Source: Chitinophagaceae bacterium
GTDB taxonomy: Bacteria; Bacteroidota; Bacteroidia; Chitinophagales; Chitinophagaceae
DNA length: 64,000 bases
Direction: 5' to 3'
NCBI GenBank assembly: GCA_947454155.1
Contig: CANGIT010000007.1
Location: 1 to 64,000, forward strand
Under the pieces are notes generated by a model that was not told where the DNA came from, searched no databases, and saw only the letters and a program-made list of their open reading frames with translations. A program made the translations under genes and the position numbers. Shown piece after piece: positions 61,974 through 64,000 of the stretch (its first letter is position 1; the number at the start of each line of letters is the position of its first letter).

Positions 61974-62638
61974 TAGGCCGTCCACTGGCAAATCAATCCC
62001 AGAAAAAATCCCGTGTAGATATCAAAAGCATGATGCGCTTTTAGGATCAACCTTGAAGTCATTACGATTCCTGTTAGCAGCAACACCGTTACCAACGGCC
62101 CACCCATCATCATGGCATCATTGTAAAACAAGAGCAAGAATACACCCAGCCATCCTCCCATCCCTATGGCATGCATACTGATTTTAAAATAAATGTTGGC
62201 AATGAGTGCGGCCGAAGATGCCAGAAAAATACCGAAGATAAATGCGCTTAAAACAGAAGGATACTGCGGTTGCTCTTTGAAAACAGTATAAGCCCAGAAG
62301 AAGAAAACGCCTGAGGCGATATAAGGAATGATCCTGTCTTTACGGGTATGCAGATATAAGGAATCCACAAACCCAACGGCCTTCAGCAGCAACACACAAA
62401 TCAGCGGAAAAAAAGAAACATTGAGCGCTACAATCACCACCGTTTTTATTTTTTCTGTTGAAGAGAAACCGATAAAGGCCGAGGGGTGCATGTACACCAG
62501 AAAAAAAGTGAAATAGACCGGAATGAACAAGGGATGAAATAGGTAGGAAAAAATTTTCGCCAAGAATTTCAGCACAAAAGGATAAACAGTATTGTCTTCC
62601 ATTGGAGAAGGAATTTCCTGAGCAACTGTTTCGGTCAT
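61958..62638 (-). CDS. PAP2-like integral membrane protein
   Basis: 226 residues with about six membrane spans. The C-terminus has an SRLILKAHHAFDIYTGFFLG segment that matches the third phosphatase motif of the PAP2 family (SRxxxxxHxxxD), but the second motif (PSGH) reads SMHAIG, and the first is not clear, so catalysis is uncertain. It may bind or dephosphorylate a lipid phosphate, or be an inactive relative. It starts 2 bp after the rpoN stop, so it is probably co-transcribed with it, and it overlaps the add 3' end. Confidence 0.65.
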   Translation of the reverse strand: MTETVAQEIPSPMEDNTVYPFVLKFLAKIFSYLFHPLFIPVYFTFFLVYMHPSAFIGFSSTEKIKTVVIVALNVSFFPLICVLLLKAVGFVDSLYLHTRKDRIIPYIASGVFFFWAYTVFKEQPQYPSVLSAFIFGIFLASSAALIANIYFKISMHAIGMGGWLGVFLLLFYNDAMMMGGPLVTVLLLTGIVMTSRLILKAHHAFDIYTGFFLGLICQWTAYYFVG

Positions 62639-62640
62639 GA

Positions 62641-64000
62641 TTAAAGAATTTTTCTTAAACGGGCCACCGGCAAATTGAGCTGTTCGCGGTATTTGGCCAC
62701 CGTTCTTCTGGCAATATTATAACCTTTTTCCTGAAGCATGTCGGTAAGTTTTTCGTCGCTGTGCGGATTCTTCTTGTCTTCGTCGTTGATAAAGTCGGTA
62801 AGGATGCGTTTCACTTCACGGGTGCTCACTTCTTCGCCGCTTTCCGTTTGCAGGCTTTCGCTGAAGAAAAATTTCAGGCGGTAGGTACCAAACTCTGTTT
62901 GCACAAACTTGCTGTTGGCCACACGGCTGACTGTGGAAATATCGAGATGAGTTTTTTCGGCGATATCTTTCAGAATCATGGGCTTCAGTTCCGTTTCATC
63001 GCCATGCAGAAAGAAATTGTATTGGTAGTTCATAATGGCCTCCATGGTATTGAGCAATGTATTCTGTCTTTGCTTGATGGCATCAATGAACCATTTGGCC
63101 GAATCGAGTTTTTGTTTGATGAACATCACGGCCTCTTTTTGCCGCTTGTCTTTTTTACTTCCCTTTTCATAATCGGTGAGCATTTCGCGGTAACCCTCAC
63201 TCACCCTGAGTTCGGGAGCATTGAGACTGTTGAGTGTGAGTTCGAGTTTGCCTGCATTGTTGGTGATGAAGAAATCGGGAATGATGTAATTTTCGCCTGA
63301 GGAAGATTCTCCGGCCAGTATGCCGGGTTTGGGGTTGAGGTGGATGACCTGGTTGATGATGGCACGGAGTTGCTCATCGTTCAAACCCAGCCCTTTCTGA
63401 ATTTTTTCGTAATGCTTTTTGGTGAATTCATCGAAGTAACGATCCATCACTTTGATGGCGGTTTCCACATCTTCGCCCTGCTGACGTTTTCTGCGGAGCT
63501 GCAACAGCAGGCACTCTTGCAGGTTTGCAGCCGCCACGCCGGCAGGATCAAAATCCTGAATCATGCGGATGATGCGAACAACCTGTGCCTCGTTGGTGTC
63601 TATGTTCTGACGGAAAGCCAGGTCGTCTACGATGGCCACGGGTTCTCTTCTTAAATAACCATCATCATCCAAACTGCCAATGATCTGTTCGGCGATGCGA
63701 TGCTCATCTTCATTCAATTTTAGCAACCCCAGTTGCTGCAACATGATTTCGTTGAAGCTGGACTCCACTTTTTGCGGCGTTGTTCTGTCTTCGTCGGGAT
63801 CTGGATAATTATCGTCTCTTAGTTTATAATCACCAGGTTCATCATCACTGTCCGACACATATTCACTGATATCGATATTGTCGTATTCCTCCTCACTGCC
63901 ATCCAGCTCATAATCATCGTTGTTGTCGGCAAACTCATCTTTCATTTCAAATTCATCCTCATGTCCTTCTTCCGATTGTTCGAGTGCGGGATTCTCCTCC
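62641..64000 (-). CDS. rpoN: RNA polymerase sigma-54 factor (partial, N-terminus beyond window)
   Basis: The C-terminal 453 residues are visible, ending at 62641. The frame stays open to the right edge (residues read ...NPALEQSEEGHEDEF there), so the ATG at 63945 is internal and the first 25-40 residues (region I start) lie outside. Seen: an acidic region II, the core-binding region (VESSFNEIMLQQLGLL, FDPAGVAAANLQECLLLQL), GENYIIPDFFITN, and the DNA-binding end with the RpoN box ARRTVAKYREQL. Sigma-54 directs transcription from -24/-12 promoters with enhancer-binding proteins; none is in the window. Confidence 0.96.
   Translation of the reverse strand, partial: EENPALEQSEEGHEDEFEMKDEFADNNDDYELDGSEEEYDNIDISEYVSDSDDEPGDYKLRDDNYPDPDEDRTTPQKVESSFNEIMLQQLGLLKLNEDEHRIAEQIIGSLDDDGYLRREPVAIVDDLAFRQNIDTNEAQVVRIIRMIQDFDPAGVAAANLQECLLLQLRRKRQQGEDVETAIKVMDRYFDEFTKKHYEKIQKGLGLNDEQLRAIINQVIHLNPKPGILAGESSSGENYIIPDFFITNNAGKLELTLNSLNAPELRVSEGYREMLTDYEKGSKKDKRQKEAVMFIKQKLDSAKWFIDAIKQRQNTLLNTMEAIMNYQYNFFLHGDETELKPMILKDIAEKTHLDISTVSRVANSKFVQTEFGTYRLKFFFSESLQTESGEEVSTREVKRILTDFINDEDKKNPHSDEKLTDMLQEKGYNIARRTVAKYREQLNLPVARLRKIL

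Overview
The window looks like a chromosomal segment of a member of the Bacteroidota, probably close to the Chitinophagaceae (family-level placement is inference). The evidence is a SusC/SusD pair, many lipoproteins and '-AQ' type signal peptides, a DUF4153 membrane protein, an S46 peptidase, a carB without its C-terminal regulatory domain, and at least a dozen start-proximal TAnnTTTG boxes, the -7 element of Bacteroidota promoters. No rRNA, tRNA, CRISPR array, IS element or prophage was seen. The left edge cuts a KilA-N gene and the right edge cuts rpoN (sigma-54).

Layout. 0-3.6 kb: KilA-N gene (partial) and carB. 3.8-9.5 kb: six co-directional envelope genes of unknown role (DUF4153, beta-barrel, small membrane protein, lipoprotein, YcxB-like, TPR). 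9.6-16.7 kb: divergent hxlR-type regulator/yceI, a YncE-phosphoesterase fusion, DUF1003, a lipoprotein, an M23 peptidase and a Bcp peroxiredoxin. 16.7-24 kb: birA, then rsfS-ftsH-LUD-GGCT-lpxH, a propeller protein and an MscS channel. 24-31.4 kb: thioredoxin-like/MerR pair, M23 peptidase, alaS, a PDZ protein and a TlpA-like thioredoxin. 31.4-36.9 kb: lipoprotein-SusD-SusC locus. 37-41 kb: GH3-family ligase, LysE exporter, a small secreted protein, mtgA. 41-46 kb: pnuC with a ribosylnicotinamide-kinase-like gene, nifU, pcrA/uvrD, a cupredoxin lipoprotein. 46.8-53.3 kb: M28 peptidase, rpiB, tatC, prfA, amidohydrolase, recO. 53.4-64 kb: MMPL transporter, S46 peptidase, acyltransferase, deoxyhypusine synthase-like gene, adenosine deaminase, a PAP2-like membrane protein and rpoN.

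Most genes are housekeeping or envelope maintenance: pyrimidine/arginine precursor synthesis, translation (alaS, prfA, rsfS), proteolysis (ftsH, S46, M28), peptidoglycan (two M23, mtgA), lipid A (lpxH), NAD salvage (pnuC plus kinase) and repair (recO, pcrA). No coherent new multi-gene system was identified with confidence.

The most unusual signal is in the DNA between genes. There are many short degenerate tandem arrays whose unit length and sequence differ by locus (7, 8, 9 or 18 bp). Several lie in inverted pairs, and three supply the last codons and stop codon of the neighbouring gene. One 24-unit heptamer array at 41.0 kb is built almost entirely from two unit types. Other notable items are a 30-bp perfect palindrome inside the KilA-N gene, a one-mismatch 30-bp inverted repeat enclosing an 18-bp palindrome at 52.4 kb, a 0.6 kb hairpin-rich gap at 46.2-46.8 kb, a bacterial GH3 gene beside a LysE exporter, and a deoxyhypusine synthase homologue that appears to lack the catalytic lysine.
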